38,747 nucleotides of DNA from Bacteroidales bacterium (lineage in GTDB: Bacteria; Bacteroidota; Bacteroidia; Bacteroidales; Bacteroidaceae). A program made the translations under genes and the position numbers. The notes beneath the pieces were generated by a model. That model did no database searches. It worked only from the letters and a program-made list of their open reading frames with translations, and was not told the DNA's origin. Positions 25,253 to 33,900 of this stretch are shown here, in pieces (positions within the stretch are counted from its first letter, which is position 1; every line of letters begins with the position of its first letter). The DNA lies in assembly GCA_004554665.1 (NCBI GenBank), contig SFKY01000016.1:1-38747 (forward strand), read 5' to 3'.

Positions 25253-25495
25253 ATGGACAAGAAGAATTTTGCATTTGACAAGGTCAATTTTATCTTACTC
25301 GCGGCAGGAATGCTGGTCGTAATACTCGGCTTCGTACTGATGGCGGGCGGTGGCTCTACCGATGAGGCTTACGACCCTGAGATATTCAGCGCCATGCGTA
25401 TCAAAGTGGCTCCCGTAATGTGTTTCATAGGTTTTGTATCGATGGTCTACGCGATTGTCCGCAAGCCCAAAGACACCGACCAGCCTGCTAAGTAG
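25253..25495 (+). CDS. DUF3098 small membrane protein
   Basis: An 80-aa protein with two transmembrane helices (about residues 12-30 and 50-68), separated by YDPEIFSAMRIKVAP, the characteristic DUF3098 centre. Its function is unknown. It lies between ftsX (37 bp) and uppP (3 bp), an arrangement common in Bacteroidetes. A role near the division septum or peptidoglycan precursor recycling is inference from the context. Confidence 0.88.
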   Translation: MDKKNFAFDKVNFILLAAGMLVVILGFVLMAGGGSTDEAYDPEIFSAMRIKVAPVMCFIGFVSMVYAIVRKPKDTDQPAK

Positions 25496-25498
25496 CTT

Positions 25499-26338
25499 AT
25501 GGATATCTTGCAGACTGTCATCATAGCGATAGTGGAGGGACTCACAGAGTTTCTTCCTGTGTCGAGCACGGGCCACATGATTATTGCCCAAAGCCTCTTG
25601 GGTGTGGAGAGTACACCCTTTGTCAAGGCTTTCACCGTCATTATCCAGTTTGGAGCCATCTTGTCGGTCATTTGTCTTTACTGGCGGCGCTTCTTTTATC
25701 CCGAGGCGGGCCGTCAAGGCAAGACCTATTGGCAGGCGATGTTCGATTTCTATGCCCGATTGGTTGTCGGCGTGTTGCCGGCTGTCGTGTTGGGCTTGGC
25801 ATTCAACGACTTGATTGAAGAAAATCTTGGCAATGTGAGCCTTGTGGCATGGATGCTGATAGTGGGAGGTGTCTTCATGCTCTTCTGCGACCGCATCTTC
25901 AACAAGGGAAGCGAGCATACGCAACTTACCTATAAGCGTGCCTTCGTCATTGGCCTTATCCAGTGCATCTCCATGATACCGGGCGTGTCGCGGTCGATGT
26001 CGACCATTGTGGGAGGAATGTCCCAACGACTCACACGCAAGGCCGCGGCCGAGTTCTCGTTCTTCCTGGCCGTACCGACGATGTTCGGTGCCACGTGTCT
26101 GGAGACCTTTAAGATGATAAAGGGCGGCGAGGCCTCTGTGCTGAGTCAGGGAAACAATCTGGAAATGCTTTTGCTCGGTTCGGTGGTTGCCTTTATCGTA
26201 GCCATCCTTGCCATCAAGTTCTTTATCAACTATGTCACACGCTATGGCTTTGCAGCCTTCGGATGGTACCGCATCGTGGTGGGTCTGGTCATTATCCTTT
26301 GCGGACTGTTGGGTGTGAACTTGCAAATGGTAGACTGA
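25499..26338 (+). CDS. uppP: Undecaprenyl-diphosphatase
   Basis: Dephosphorylates undecaprenyl diphosphate at the cytoplasmic membrane so the lipid carrier can be reused in cell-wall synthesis. Both conserved BacA/UppP motifs are present: EGLTEFLPVSSTGH (about residues 13-26) and PGVSRSMSTI (about residues 160-170). The 279-aa protein is highly hydrophobic, as expected. It overlaps the truB start by one base (TGATG). Confidence 0.96.
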   Translation: MDILQTVIIAIVEGLTEFLPVSSTGHMIIAQSLLGVESTPFVKAFTVIIQFGAILSVICLYWRRFFYPEAGRQGKTYWQAMFDFYARLVVGVLPAVVLGLAFNDLIEENLGNVSLVAWMLIVGGVFMLFCDRIFNKGSEHTQLTYKRAFVIGLIQCISMIPGVSRSMSTIVGGMSQRLTRKAAAEFSFFLAVPTMFGATCLETFKMIKGGEASVLSQGNNLEMLLLGSVVAFIVAILAIKFFINYVTRYGFAAFGWYRIVVGLVIILCGLLGVNLQMVD

Positions 26339-27042
26339 TGAACTTTCGTACAGGAGAAATCTTTGCCATCGACAAGCCTTACAGATTGTCCAGCTTCGGA
26401 GCCTTGGCACATGTACGTTACCTGTTGTCACATACACTGGGGCATCGGGTAAAGATAGGGCATGCAGGGACACTTGATCCGCTGGCCACCGGTGTCCTTG
26501 TACTCTGTACAGGAAAGTGTACCAAACAGATAGAGACGCTGCAGGCGCATACCAAGGAGTACGAAGCCACCCTGCAGTTGGGGGCTACCACGGCCAGCTA
26601 CGACATGGAGCATGAGGTGAATGCCACTTTCCCCACTGCGCATATTACCGAAGAGGCGTTGCGTGAGGCTTTGGCCGGATTTGTGGGCGACATTGAGCAG
26701 GTTCCCCCTACTTACAGTGCATGCAAAGTGGGTGGTGAGCGGGCTTACTCGCTGCGCCGGGCGGGAGAGGAAGTGGTGCTGAAACCCAAGAAAGTGCGCA
26801 TCGATGCCATCGAATTGCTGCACTTTGAACCCGCATCCATGCAGGCTTCCATCCGTGTGACCTGTGGTAAGGGAACTTATATACGGGCCTTGGCACGCGA
26901 TTTGGGGCGTGCGCTGGGTAGCGGTGCCTATCTTACGGCGCTCCGGCGCACCCGCGTGGGCGATTTTGATATTGCCAAATGCGTGGATTATGATCATTTC
27001 CAAGACTGGTTAGACAAACAAGAAATAGAAACGACTATATAA
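26338..27042 (+). CDS. truB: tRNA pseudouridine(55) synthase
   Basis: Makes pseudouridine at position 55 of the T loop in tRNA. The catalytic Asp is D47 in GHAGTLDPLATGVL. TKEYEATLQLGATT and RVTCGKGTYIRALARDLG (in parts) are family motifs. The length is 234 aa from ATG 26338; an upstream in-frame extension inside uppP is rejected because MNFRTGEIFAIDKP is the family start. No PUA domain follows. The gene is translationally coupled to uppP and lies directly before queA with no gap. Confidence 0.96.
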   Translation: MNFRTGEIFAIDKPYRLSSFGALAHVRYLLSHTLGHRVKIGHAGTLDPLATGVLVLCTGKCTKQIETLQAHTKEYEATLQLGATTASYDMEHEVNATFPTAHITEEALREALAGFVGDIEQVPPTYSACKVGGERAYSLRRAGEEVVLKPKKVRIDAIELLHFEPASMQASIRVTCGKGTYIRALARDLGRALGSGAYLTALRRTRVGDFDIAKCVDYDHFQDWLDKQEIETTI

Positions 27043-28209
27043 ATGAAACTTTCTCAATTCAAATTCAAGTTACCGGAAGAGCAGATAGCCCTGTATCCGC
27101 ATAGTATCGTTCATGAGTTTACCAACGACGACGGCACCAAAGGCGAGTTCCGCATCACGCGCCGTGACGAATGTCGACTCATGGTGCTGCACCGCAAGTC
27201 GCAGACCATCGACATGTACAAGCGCGATGAGGAGGGTAAGCCCATCGAGGGTGCGTATTTGGATTTTCGCAATGTCCTCGACTACTTTGACGAGGGCGAT
27301 ACCTTCGTTTTCAATGATACCAAGGTTTTCCCCGCTCGCCTTTACGGCACCAAAGAGAAGACCGATGCCAAGATAGAAGTCTTCCTGCTCCGCGAACTGA
27401 ACGAGGAGATGCGCCTCTGGGATGTGTTGGTAGAGCCTGCCCGCAAGATAAGGATTGGAAACAAACTGTTTTTTGACGAGTCGGGCACAATGGTGGCCGA
27501 GGTTATCGACAATACCACCAGCCGTGGCCGCACGTTGCGTTTCCTCTACGATTGTCCCCATGACGAATTCAAGCGTGAGCTTTTTGCATTGGGCGAAGCG
27601 CCGCTTCCACGCTATATCATCGATCGCCGTGAGAATCCCCACGGTACGGCAGAGGACTTGGACGACTTCCAGTGTATCTTTGCCAAAAATGAGGGTGGTG
27701 TAACCGTTCCGGCTTCAGGACTTCACTTCAGTAGAGAGTTGATGAAGCGCATGGAAATCAAGGGAATTGAGAAGGCGTTTATCACCCTGCACTGCGGACT
27801 GGGTACCTTCCACGACATAGAGGTGGAAGACCTGACCAAGCACAAGATGGATTCGGAGCAGATGTTTGTCACCCAAGAGGCCTGCGACATCGTCAACGGC
27901 GCCAAGCGAAGCGGAAAACATGTCTGTGCGGTGGGCACGAGTGTGGTGAAAGCTACCGAGACAGCCGTGGGAACCGATGGTATGCTCAAGGCTTACGAGG
28001 GTTGGACAAACAAGTTCATATTCCCGCCCTACGACTTCGGCCTTGCCGACTCGATGATTGCCAACTTCTACCACCCGTACTCCACCTTGCTGATGGAGAC
28101 CGCTGCATTTGGCGGCTACGAACTGGTGATGGAAGCATACGACATGGCTGTCAAGAACGGATTCATGTTCGGCTGCTACGGCGATGCTATGCTTATCCTC
28201 AATGATTAG
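27043..28209 (+). CDS. queA: S-adenosylmethionine:tRNA ribosyltransferase-isomerase
   Basis: Transfers and isomerises the ribosyl group of SAM onto preQ1 in tRNA, giving epoxyqueuosine. Family motifs include LPEEQIALYP at the N terminus, FNDTKVFPARL, PVEPARKI-like LVEPARKIRIG, TVPASGLHFS and GTFHDIEVEDL. It has 388 aa, longer than the roughly 356 aa of E. coli, partly because of a short insert after residue 20 (HSIVHEFTNDDGTKGEFRI), which I have not seen placed functionally. Its stop overlaps the folK start by 8 bp. Confidence 0.96.
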   Translation: MKLSQFKFKLPEEQIALYPHSIVHEFTNDDGTKGEFRITRRDECRLMVLHRKSQTIDMYKRDEEGKPIEGAYLDFRNVLDYFDEGDTFVFNDTKVFPARLYGTKEKTDAKIEVFLLRELNEEMRLWDVLVEPARKIRIGNKLFFDESGTMVAEVIDNTTSRGRTLRFLYDCPHDEFKRELFALGEAPLPRYIIDRRENPHGTAEDLDDFQCIFAKNEGGVTVPASGLHFSRELMKRMEIKGIEKAFITLHCGLGTFHDIEVEDLTKHKMDSEQMFVTQEACDIVNGAKRSGKHVCAVGTSVVKATETAVGTDGMLKAYEGWTNKFIFPPYDFGLADSMIANFYHPYSTLLMETAAFGGYELVMEAYDMAVKNGFMFGCYGDAMLILND

Positions 28210-28624
28210 CCATACCGTCTACTTCAGTCTCGGCTCCAATCTCGGCGACCGTTCCCTTGTCATCCGTCAGGCCATCGCGTTGCTGGCCGAAAGGGTGGGT
28301 GCGGTCTGCCGGCAGTCATCCCTGATGGAGACCAAGCCGTGGGGATTTGAGTCTGACAACCTGTTTCTCAACGCCTGTGTGTGCTGCACGACCACCCTGC
28401 AGCCCAGAGAGGTGCTCGAAGTGACACGCCGCATAGAACAGGAGTTGGGGAGGACGCGCAAATCGGTCGACGGCATTTACCACGACAGAGTCATCGACAT
28501 AGACTTGCTGCTCTATGACGACTGGCATGTGGACGAGCCTGACCTGAAGATTCCGCATCCGCTGATGCACCAGCGCGATTTCGTCATGCGGCCGTTGCGG
28601 GAGATATACCCCGAGCCCATATAA
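28202..28624 (+). CDS. folK: 2-amino-4-hydroxy-6-hydroxymethyldihydropteridine diphosphokinase
   Basis: Pyrophosphorylates the pterin precursor in folate synthesis. Motifs include FSLGSNLGDR, the PWGF pocket, RVIDIDLLLYDD and IPHPLMHQRDFVMRPL. The length is 140 aa from ATG 28202, which overlaps the queA end by 8 bp. The upstream in-frame ATG (28184) inside queA would add six residues and is less likely. The stop TAA is also the first base run of a MITE-like repeat (28622-28790), so that element abuts the gene. Confidence 0.95.
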   Translation: MISHTVYFSLGSNLGDRSLVIRQAIALLAERVGAVCRQSSLMETKPWGFESDNLFLNACVCCTTTLQPREVLEVTRRIEQELGRTRKSVDGIYHDRVIDIDLLLYDDWHVDEPDLKIPHPLMHQRDFVMRPLREIYPEPI

Positions 28625-28790
28625 TCCCCAATCGGCCATTAGACTATTATGCGCAAACAAACTTTCTTTTTGTCATCTGCCTTTCCGTTTTTCGGTTACA
28701 ATGGAACCCATTGCGCCCTCAAAACGTAGAAACATCTGTTCAAAAACAAGAGTTGTTATCATCATAACGCTAATGCCCGATTTGGGATAA
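28622..28790. repeat. MITE-like element, long copy
   Basis: 169 bp. The left end TAATCCCC-AATCGGCCATTAG and the reverse complement of the right end TTATCCC-AAATCGGGCATTAG form imperfect terminal repeats of about 35-45 bp. It shares CCATTAGACTATTATGCGC and CAAGAGTTGTTA with the copy at 17206-17308 but has about 66 bp more in the middle. The first three bases are the folK stop codon. Confidence 0.75.
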
Positions 28791-28794
28791 ACGA

Positions 28795-28843
28795 CAAGAG
28801 GCTACATCCGATAAAGGTATCGATGTAGCCTCTTGCTGTTTTT
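28795..28843. terminator. Bidirectional terminator between folK and rpsO
   Basis: CAAGAGGCTACATC (28795-28808) and GATGTAGCCTCTTG (28822-28835) are perfectly complementary (14 bp) around a 13-nt loop. TTTTT follows on the plus side. The T-run on the minus side is short. Confidence 0.8.
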
Positions 28844-28870
28844 GCCTGGTGTTGGTCCGGGCAATGTTTC

Positions 28871-29140
28871 TTACTTGCGGAGACCGAGGGCCTTGATGAT
28901 GGCGCGGTAGCGGTTGATGTCAATCTTGTACAGATAATCGAGCAGGGCGCGACGCTTACCAACGAGCTGTGTCAGCGAACGGGTGGTCACAAAGTCCTTG
29001 TGATGCTCCTTCACGTGCTCGGTAAGGTGTGCGATACGATAGGTAAACAGCGCAATCTGGCTCTCTGCAGAACCGGTGTCGGTAGCTGACTTGCCGTACT
29101 GATTGAAAATCTCCTCTTTCTTGGTCTTGTCTAAATACAT
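28871..29140 (-). CDS. rpsO: 30S ribosomal protein S15
   Basis: The 89-aa primary rRNA-binding protein of the small-subunit platform. It shows the typical S15 pattern: DTGSAESQIALFTYRI, HLTEHVKEHHKDFVTTRSL and LVGKRRALLDYL. The promoter is at 29258-29288, giving a leader of about 110 nt. The leader is long enough to carry the kind of S15-binding autoregulatory structure known in other phyla. A 14-bp stem terminator lies at 28795-28843. Confidence 0.98.
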   Translation of the reverse strand: MYLDKTKKEEIFNQYGKSATDTGSAESQIALFTYRIAHLTEHVKEHHKDFVTTRSLTQLVGKRRALLDYLYKIDINRYRAIIKALGLRK

Positions 29141-29257
29141 GATTTTAATGAATTGATTAATTGATACGTTGCAACATTACGTTCTTCGAGCGTCACACGG
29201 GCCTTAATCACAACCCCGAACGCCCTCGAATGCATCGGATTTTCCGAAATTGCGGTG

Positions 29258-29288
29258 CAAAGGTACTACTTTTTGTTGGATGCACCAA
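29258..29288 (-). promoter_or_regulatory. Promoter of rpsO
   Basis: On the minus strand TTGG (29285-29288), 19 bp, TACCTTTG (29258-29265). It gives a leader of about 110 nt before rpsO. Confidence 0.65.
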
Positions 29289-29315
29289 GTTTTTTCGCTG
29301 CTTTTTCTTTCACTA

Positions 29316-29843
29316 TCAACTATTTATTGATAGTTTCAGTACTCTTACGGGCTTGATATTGCCGCCGTACAGGTCGCTGCAGTGCTGTGTGCGGCCCGTA
29401 TCGGAGAAGTCGCATTTCTCCATCACCCTCCCCGACGCACGGTTGTCTGTGAAGTGGGTGCCCCACAGCGTCTTGAAGCCCATCGTGTGCGAACAATAGT
29501 CCACCAACAGCCGCAAAGCCTCCGTGCAGATGCCCTTGTTCCAGTAGGGGCGGCCAATCCAGTAGCCCACCTCGGCCTCTTTGTCGCCTAAGGGGATGTG
29601 GCTGTCGGGTGCCAAGAGGTATCCTATACAGCCGATGGGCTCATGGGTAGCTTTCCAGACCACGGCCCATGTGCGGTCGTTGGTGAAAAGGTTCCGGATG
29701 ATACTCCTGCTCGATTCTATCGACTGGTGAGGCGGCCAACCGGCACGCGGTCCCACCTCTGCGTCCGACGCATAGCGGTAGAGTGCATCCGCATCCTCCT
29801 CTTGCCAGCGTCTTAAAATGATTCTGTCAGTTTCCATTTCCAT
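29316..29843 (-). CDS. GNAT family N-acetyltransferase
   Basis: A cytoplasmic acetyl-CoA-dependent acyltransferase resembling the RimJ/RimL group. The N terminus is METDRIILRRWQEEDADALYRY, in parts. VGYWIGRPYWNKGICTEALRLL carries the acetyl-CoA pyrophosphate loop (here RPYWNKGIC, near the Q/RxxGxG/A form). NRASGRVMEKCDF is the conserved C-terminal strand-helix. ATG 29843 has AAGGA ten bases upstream; ATG 29864 in frame is the alternative. The substrate is unknown. A promoter-leader repeat lies upstream, in the same orientation. Confidence 0.9.
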   Translation of the reverse strand: MEMETDRIILRRWQEEDADALYRYASDAEVGPRAGWPPHQSIESSRSIIRNLFTNDRTWAVVWKATHEPIGCIGYLLAPDSHIPLGDKEAEVGYWIGRPYWNKGICTEALRLLVDYCSHTMGFKTLWGTHFTDNRASGRVMEKCDFSDTGRTQHCSDLYGGNIKPVRVLKLSINS

Positions 29844-29890
29844 GATGGTGTTATCCTTAAACATCTTATATAATCATGCCCATCGCATGT

Positions 29891-29943
29891 CATAGAGCTT
29901 GCTCTAATGGCTGCGGTGCAACCCAACTTATGCAAAGTTAGGT
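29891..29943 (-). repeat. Promoter-leader repeat upstream of the GNAT gene
   Basis: On the minus strand: ACCTAACTTTGCATAAGTT, then GGGTTGCACCGCAG, then CCAT and the hairpin TAGAGC-AA-GCTCTA. It is the same cassette as at 81-132, with four or five substitutions. The -7 box TAACTTTG lies at 29933-29940; no TTTG is at the -33 position. The rest of the 29844-30265 gap holds array 2 and the promoter at 30212. Confidence 0.8.
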
Positions 29944-30060
29944 ATAATATTTCTGATTTGCCGACTTCGGAGGTGTAAAAAACATTATCGTCCCCCAATT
30001 TTAGGCTTTTTTCAGCGCAATCAGATACCTTGTGAGAGCAGGCAGAATCATCTTGGTTGA

Positions 30061-30126
30061 GCTAAACATGGCATTTAGGCTTCCTAAACGTGGCATTTAG
30101 GTGGGCTAAATGCGGCATTTAGCCAA
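30061..30126. repeat. Array of three 22-bp quasi-palindromic units (array 2)
   Basis: Exactly 22 bp period: units begin at 30061, 30083 and 30105. Cores are CTAAACATGGCATTTAG, CTAAACGTGGCATTTAG and CTAAATGCGGCATTTAG. The third is a perfect 7-bp dyad around CGG. The flank between units varies. Confidence 0.85.
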
Positions 30127-30211
30127 GCTGTCTGCCATCAAATTGTTTGTCGGCGGCGGTGAATTTCTCACAAATGTGCCGGATTCTCTATGCCGTTAGG
30201 CCATTTTTTTG

Positions 30212-30219
30212 TACCTTTG
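30212..30219 (+). promoter_or_regulatory. -7 box of the FAH-porU-porV-ispF operon
   Basis: TACCTTTG preceded by a T-run (TTTTTTTG ends at 30211). No TTTG lies about 20 bp upstream. The leader to ATG 30266 is about 40 nt. Confidence 0.6.
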
Positions 30220-30265
30220 TGGCGGTACGGTGCGCCGTATGCGCCCGATTAATGAGAAAAGAGAT

Positions 30266-30883
30266 ATGACCATATTTGCTGTCGGAATGAACTACCTCCA
30301 GCACAATAAAGAACTGGACGGTACGTTATATCAACCAGAGGAGCCGGTGATTTTCACCAAGGCCGCCTCGTCGCTCCTGAAGTGTCACAAACCCTTCTTC
30401 ATCCCCGATTTCATGGGGCGTATCGACTATGAGACCGAGGTGGTGGTACGCATCAGCAGGCTCGGCAAATCTATCTCGGAGCGTTTTGCCCACCGCTATT
30501 ACGATGCCGTGACGGTGGGAATAGACTTTACGGCACGCGAGTGGCAGCAACGGCTGCGTGCGGCTGGCCATCCGTGGGAGTTGTGCAAGGGATTTGACGG
30601 CGCGGCGGCCATCGGCGACTGGGTGGACAAGTCCAAGTTTCTGGACGTGCAGGCTCTCCGCTTCCACCTCGACATCAATGGCCAGACCGTGCAGCAGGGG
30701 TGTACGGCTGATATGCTTTTCGGTATAGACAGACTGATTGCCTATATCAGCCGTTATGTCACCCTCAAGACAGGAGATATCCTCTACACGGGTACGCCTG
30801 CCGGAGTGGGTCCGGTACACATCGGAGACCATCTCGAAGGCTATATCGAGGAGCGAAGAGTGCTTGATTTCAATTGTAAGTAA
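30266..30883 (+). CDS. Fumarylacetoacetate hydrolase family protein
   Basis: A 205-aa FAH-fold protein, likely a C-C hydrolase or decarboxylase of a 2-oxo acid. FAVGMNYLQHNKEL matches the family's substrate lid. DYETEVVV supplies metal-binding Glu residues, GIDFTAREWQ supplies the metal-binding Asp, and TGTPAGVGPV is the C-terminal signature. ATG 30266 has GAGAAAAGAG just upstream; the longer frame starting at 30209 overlaps the -7 element and is rejected. It precedes porU in the same direction. A link to T9SS is not known. Confidence 0.9.
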   Translation: MTIFAVGMNYLQHNKELDGTLYQPEEPVIFTKAASSLLKCHKPFFIPDFMGRIDYETEVVVRISRLGKSISERFAHRYYDAVTVGIDFTAREWQQRLRAAGHPWELCKGFDGAAAIGDWVDKSKFLDVQALRFHLDINGQTVQQGCTADMLFGIDRLIAYISRYVTLKTGDILYTGTPAGVGPVHIGDHLEGYIEERRVLDFNCK

Positions 30884-30884
30884 G

Positions 30885-30930
30885 CGGTTTCCGGCCCGCG
30901 CGTATAGGCAGAGGGGCGGAGCCGAAACCG
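30885..30930 (+). other. Hairpin in the FAH-porU gap
   Basis: CGGTTTC (30885-30891) pairs with GAAACCG (30924-30930). Pairing continues inward (GGC with GCC, CCGC with GCGG) past two single-base bulges, about 14 bp in all. No U-tract follows, so it may be an RNA processing or attenuation site before porU. Confidence 0.5.
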
Positions 30931-30979
30931 GTATTTGAAACGAATGTTTACCGCATTGGTCCATACGAATCACCATAGT

Positions 30980-33900
30980 ATGCGCAGGCTGATGGCAACA
31001 TGGTTGCTGCTCTGCCTGCTCTGTGTCGCTGCATCGGCACAGCGGTTCTACAACCTCACGGCTCAGGAGATTCGGATTGACTCGATGCTGCCCCGCTTCT
31101 CATGCTCCGTGCCGATCGGCGCACACTATGCCGACAGCACTTATACGGTTTCCATTGCCTATCCCGAGTTTATCGATATGACATTGGCCGACATTGCCCG
31201 ATACAAGGCATTGTCTGCCGACCCGCTGCCCCCGTTCCCCGTCGTCAGCCAGCAGATAGGTGTGAGTCGTCGCGAGGGGTGGCTCGACATCTCTTTCTCC
31301 CCGTTTGTGGTTCGCGACGGCCGCTGGCAGGTGTTGGTCAGTTTCATGCTCGATATACAGTCGCGTCCTGTAGCGGTCCCGTCCCGGCGTGGTGCCACCG
31401 TGGCCACCCGTGCTTCGGGCAGTGGTCGTTATGCCCCCCATTCTGTCCTTGCCACGGGCAAGTGGGCCAAGATACGGGTATCCGAATCGGGTGTCTACCA
31501 GCTCACCGAGTCGCTCATTCGTCAGGCGGGCTTCTCTGACCTCTCCCGCGTCAAGGTCTACGGATATGGCGGGGCCTTGCAGGAAGAGATTCTCCGTGCC
31601 GACTATCTTGCCGATACCGACGATTTGCGCGAGGTGCCACTCTGCGTGGTCGATGGGCGCCGCTTGTTTTACGCCCAGGGCCCGGTCAGTTGGGCGGGCG
31701 ATGCTGTCCTCGCACGCACGCGCAATCCTTATTCCGATTATGGCTATTATTTCCTCACCCAGACCGATGAGGCACCGCAGACAGTCAGTGCCGATGAGTT
31801 TTTGGCCTCGGTCTATCCCAAGTCCGACGATTATCATTGGTTGTACGAGGTAGACGATTTTGCCTGGTACAGTGGCGGGCGCAATCTGTATGATCGCACG
31901 CCGATAGCCGTGGGCGCATCACGCGACTACACGTTGCCGGCCTTCCCGGCTGCCGCCAATCTGGTGCGCCTGTCGGTGGTGGTCACTGCGGGGCAGCAGA
32001 GTGTGGCGCAGGTCGAAGTCGACGGCCAGAGCCTGGGTACCATGACCGTCAGTCTGGGTACCTACGACAAAGGCGGTTCCTGTATGCGTACCTTTGTCTT
32101 GCCCGTGGGGGCAGAGGGCGGCCATACCGTGCGCCTCAGTACGCTGTCGGGTGGACCTGTCAGGCTCGATAATCTCTCCCTTACCTACGATGCGCCGCGC
32201 GAGGCACCGTCATTGGCCACGGCCAGTTTTCCGGTGCCCGAGTATGTGTACCGCATCACCAACCAGGACCACCATGCCGACCCTGCCGCCGACATGGTCA
32301 TCATCATCCCCACCAGTCAGAAACTCCTTGCCCAGGCCAAGCGGCTCAAAGACTTCCACGAGTCGCATGATGGCCTGAGGGTGAACATCGTGCCTGCCGA
32401 CGAGTTGTACAACGAGTTTTCGAGCGGTACGCCCGATGCCAATGCCTACCGGCGCTACCTGAAGATGCTCTACGACCGTGCGGAGACTCAGGCCGACATG
32501 CCCAAGTATCTGTTGTTGTTTGGCGACTGCGTATGGGACAACCGCATGCGCACGGCCGATACCCGTTTGCTCGATGCTGACGACTATCTGCTGTGTTTTG
32601 AGAGCGACAATTCGTTCAGCGAACTCTATTGCTACGTGGACGATGGCTTCTTCTGTCTGCTCGACGAGGGAGAGGGTGGCAATCCGCAGGCTTCCGACAA
32701 GTTGGATGTGGCCGTGGGACGGTTCCCCGTGACGACCGAAGCTGAGGCCAAGGCGATGGTAGACAAGACCATCGCTTATGCGACCAACAACGATGCCGGT
32801 GCCTGGCAAAACACGCTCGTCTTCATGGGCGATGACGGCGACAAAAACCGGCACATGGCCGATATTGATGAGACAGCGGACCAGATAGCGGCGCGATATC
32901 CCTCTTACCAGATACGCAAGGTGATGTGGGATGCCTACAAGCGTGAGTCGTCGGCTACAGGCAATTCCTATCCTGAGGTGACCACGCTCATCAAGCAGCT
33001 GCAGGCCAACGGCGCGCTCATCATGGACTACGGCGGGCATGGCCGGGCAGACCAGTTGTCGCACGAAGTGGTGCTCAAGCTCACCGATTTCCAACAGTTC
33101 CGCAACACCCATCTGCCGCTATGGATTACCGCATCGTGCGATGTGATGGCGTTCGACGGTCTCACACCCACCATCGGCGAGGCGGCTGTGCTCAATGCCA
33201 AGGGTGGCGCGGTGGCTTTTTACGGTACCACGCGCACCGTGCAGGCTTATTACAACAAGTATATCAACCAGTACTATCTGCGTCATGTGCTCTCGCTGCG
33301 CAACGGGCAGCCTGTCACCATCGGCGAGGCCCAGCGGCTGGCCAAAAACGAGCTTGTCACCACAGGTTTCGACCGCACGACCAACAAACTCCAGTACTCT
33401 CTCTTGGGCGATCCGGCCCTCGCACTCCATCTGCCTACACTCCAGGTGGTGGTCGACAGTATCAATGGGTCACCTGCCACAGCCTCCAACCTCACCTTGC
33501 ATGCCGGCATGGTGACCAAGGTGGCCGGCCATATCGAGGGCGCGCCCGATTTCAACGGCATCGTCACGGCCACGGTGCGCGATGTGATGGAGTGGGTGAC
33601 CTGTAAGAAGAATGACCCCGTGGAGACCGATACGGCGTTTGTCTTCAAGGACCGGCAGAAGATTCTCTTCAGCGGATCCGACAGTGTCCGCAGCGGCCGC
33701 TTTGCCTTTTCGTTTGCTGTGCCTCGCGATATCAGTTATTCAGACGCTACAGGAATGATGAACTTCCATGCCGTCAGTGCCGACCACAGGCTCACGGCGC
33801 ATGGCAACTTCGACCGTTTTGTCCTTGCCGGCTCCGACAGTGCTGTTGCCGACTCCATTGGCCCCTCCATCTACTGCTATCTCAATGCTCCGTCGTTTGC

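Noticed and set aside
30209..30265. Upstream extension of the FAH gene
   Set aside because: The extension would start within the -7 promoter element, and the family start is at MTIFAVGMNY.
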